The notes under the pieces: model-generated
The model's input: the letters and a program-made list of their open reading frames with translations, nothing else
The model's database searches: none
What the model was told of the DNA's origin: nothing
Position numbers and translations under genes: made by a program
Shown: piece after piece, positions 5,552 through 6,352 of the stretch
Numbering within the stretch: position 1 is the stretch's first letter
How the letters are laid out: each line of letters begins with the position of its first letter
Origin: Clostridiales bacterium
GTDB lineage: Bacteria > Bacillota > Clostridia > Peptostreptococcales > Natronincolaceae
Length of the DNA stretch: 6,352 bases
NCBI GenBank assembly: GCA_012800145.1
Contig: JAAZJW010000061.1
Span: 1-6,352, forward strand
Direction of reading: 5' to 3'

Positions 5552-6094
5552 TTATCTTAATACACTATTGAACAGTTCTATTGATGCATTAATTCCACCT
5601 ATTGCAGCAGTTGATGAAACAGTAGCACCTGAAACCTGATCAACATCCTCGTTTAATTTGAGCTCCCTTTCTACCGATAACCCTTCGAACTGCGAGCCAA
5701 ATTCCTCCCCGGCAATCCTGTCACCTAGATTAGGGGTTTCCGATTGTGAAGATACCCTCATGCCTGCAATGGTTCCATCAACATTAATGCCTGTTAATAT
5801 AATAACATCACCGCCATACCCTTTTGTCTTTGTCTTAATTACATAGGCATAGGTTTCCCCACCTTTCAGGGCCTCATAAACCTCCTCAACCCCTTTTACA
5901 CTGAGGATTCCGGGACCTTCCATTACATTAAAATCTTCAGCATCGGGTAAAATCTCCTGCATATACGCTTTATTTGCTTCAATAGCCTTTTCCTCAATAA
6001 TGTCTTTTGTAATATCATTTGTAATACTGAGTGCGCCTGCCGATACGGCAGTTACTATAAATAATATTAAACCTAACTTAACTATATCGCGCAT
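5552..6094 (-). CDS. rnfG: Rnf complex flavoprotein subunit RnfG
   Basis: RnfG is a membrane-anchored subunit that carries covalently bound FMN on the external face and relays electrons within the Rnf complex. The 180 residues begin with one membrane helix (about 7-25), followed by an external FMN-binding domain. Visible landmarks are KGYGGDVIILTGIN at about 91-104, SSQSETPNLGDRI at 115-127, where SETPNLG is the family loop, and the flavinylation motif DQVSGATVSS at 152-161. In this family FMN is joined through its phosphate to the last Ser/Thr of SGATx[S/T], which here would be Ser160. The attaching enzyme ApbE is not in this window. The ATG is three bases after the rnfD stop and has GGAGGTGAGG upstream inside the rnfD end, so translation of the two is probably coupled. 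Confidence 0.95.
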   Translation of the reverse strand: MRDIVKLGLILFIVTAVSAGALSITNDITKDIIEEKAIEANKAYMQEILPDAEDFNVMEGPGILSVKGVEEVYEALKGGETYAYVIKTKTKGYGGDVIILTGINVDGTIAGMRVSSQSETPNLGDRIAGEEFGSQFEGLSVERELKLNEDVDQVSGATVSSTAAIGGINASIELFNSVLR

Positions 6095-6097
6095 TGG

Positions 6098-6352
6098 TTA
6101 CCTCACCTCCCCAAATACCCTAGGGCTTGTATATTTTTCAATTAAAGGTGCTGCAATATTCATTAAGAGAATAGAAAAACCTACCCCTTCAGGGTAACCG
6201 CCATACAGCCTGAATATAGAAGTCAAAATTCCACAGCCCAGTGCAAAAATTACCCTTCCCTTTGGTGTCACCGGAGCAGATGCATAATCGGTAGCCATAT
6301 AGATTGCCCCCAACATTAAACCTCCCGCTAACAGATGATACACCATGAAATA
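6098..6352 (-). CDS. rnfD: Rnf complex membrane subunit RnfD, C-terminal fragment
   Basis: The frame is open through the right edge, and 84 codons of the 3' end are present. An ATG at 6344-6346 is internal, because the residues before it (Tyr-Phe) continue the conserved segment. RnfD is a multi-helix membrane subunit that carries a second covalent FMN. Its flavinylation motif is expected upstream, beyond the window. The fragment shows the hallmark YHLLAGGLMLGAIYMATDY, the APVTPKGR turn, and LYGGYPEGVGFSILLMNIAAPLIE, which end the usual RnfD sequence. Three membrane helices are visible. It is followed after three bases by rnfG. RnfD is normally a little over 300 residues, so about three quarters of the gene is missing. 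The related NqrB is excluded by context. Confidence 0.95.
   Translation of the reverse strand, partial: YFMVYHLLAGGLMLGAIYMATDYASAPVTPKGRVIFALGCGILTSIFRLYGGYPEGVGFSILLMNIAAPLIEKYTSPRVFGEVR

Noticed and set aside
6098..6346. The ATG at 6344-6346 as the start of a complete small membrane protein
   Set aside because: The frame continues to the right edge, and the sequence is clearly the conserved C-terminal part of RnfD with no ribosome binding site at that ATG.

Overview
This window is a stretch of bacterial chromosome in which every supported gene lies on the minus strand, so transcription runs from the right edge to the left edge. The organism is most likely an anaerobic, AT-rich Clostridia-type Firmicute. 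The reasons are an Rnf complex with a multi-ferredoxin RnfB, the order maf-radC-mreB-mreC known from Bacillus and Clostridium, a small DUF4321 membrane protein, GGTGA-type Shine-Dalgarno sites and tight gene packing. I cannot name a genus from the sequence alone.

Right block (about 3497-6352): the distal part of an rnf operon, in transcription order rnfD (C-terminal part only, cut by the window edge), rnfG, rnfE, rnfA and rnfB. rnfC and the start of rnfD should lie beyond the right edge. Together these encode the membrane ferredoxin:NAD+ oxidoreductase that couples electron flow to Na+ or H+ transport. RnfB carries iron-sulfur clusters on the cytoplasmic side. RnfA and RnfE form the membrane core with paired cysteines. 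RnfG and RnfD are the flavoprotein and membrane subunits. A hairpin at about 3448-3473 closes this operon.

Middle (about 3300-3450): a short AT-rich intergenic region. It holds the rnf terminator and a good sigma-A-type promoter (-35 at 3323-3328, 17-base spacer, perfect TATAAT at 3300-3305) reading leftward.

Left block (1 to about 3244): a second operon in the order Gx-transporter-family membrane protein, DUF4321 protein, maf (nucleotide pyrophosphatase), radC (JAMM-domain protein), mreB (actin-like cell-shape protein) and the first 22 codons of what should be mreC. The maf-radC-mreBC part is the classic cell-elongation cluster. The Gx and DUF4321 membrane proteins are extra members at its front.

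I found no mobile element, CRISPR array, RNA gene, frameshift or broken gene, and no convincing undescribed system. The points most worth a second look are the Gx-family gene placed right behind an rnf operon, five cysteines in RnfB that are not used by its five obvious iron-sulfur motifs, and several start codons that the local Shine-Dalgarno or promoter evidence moves inward.
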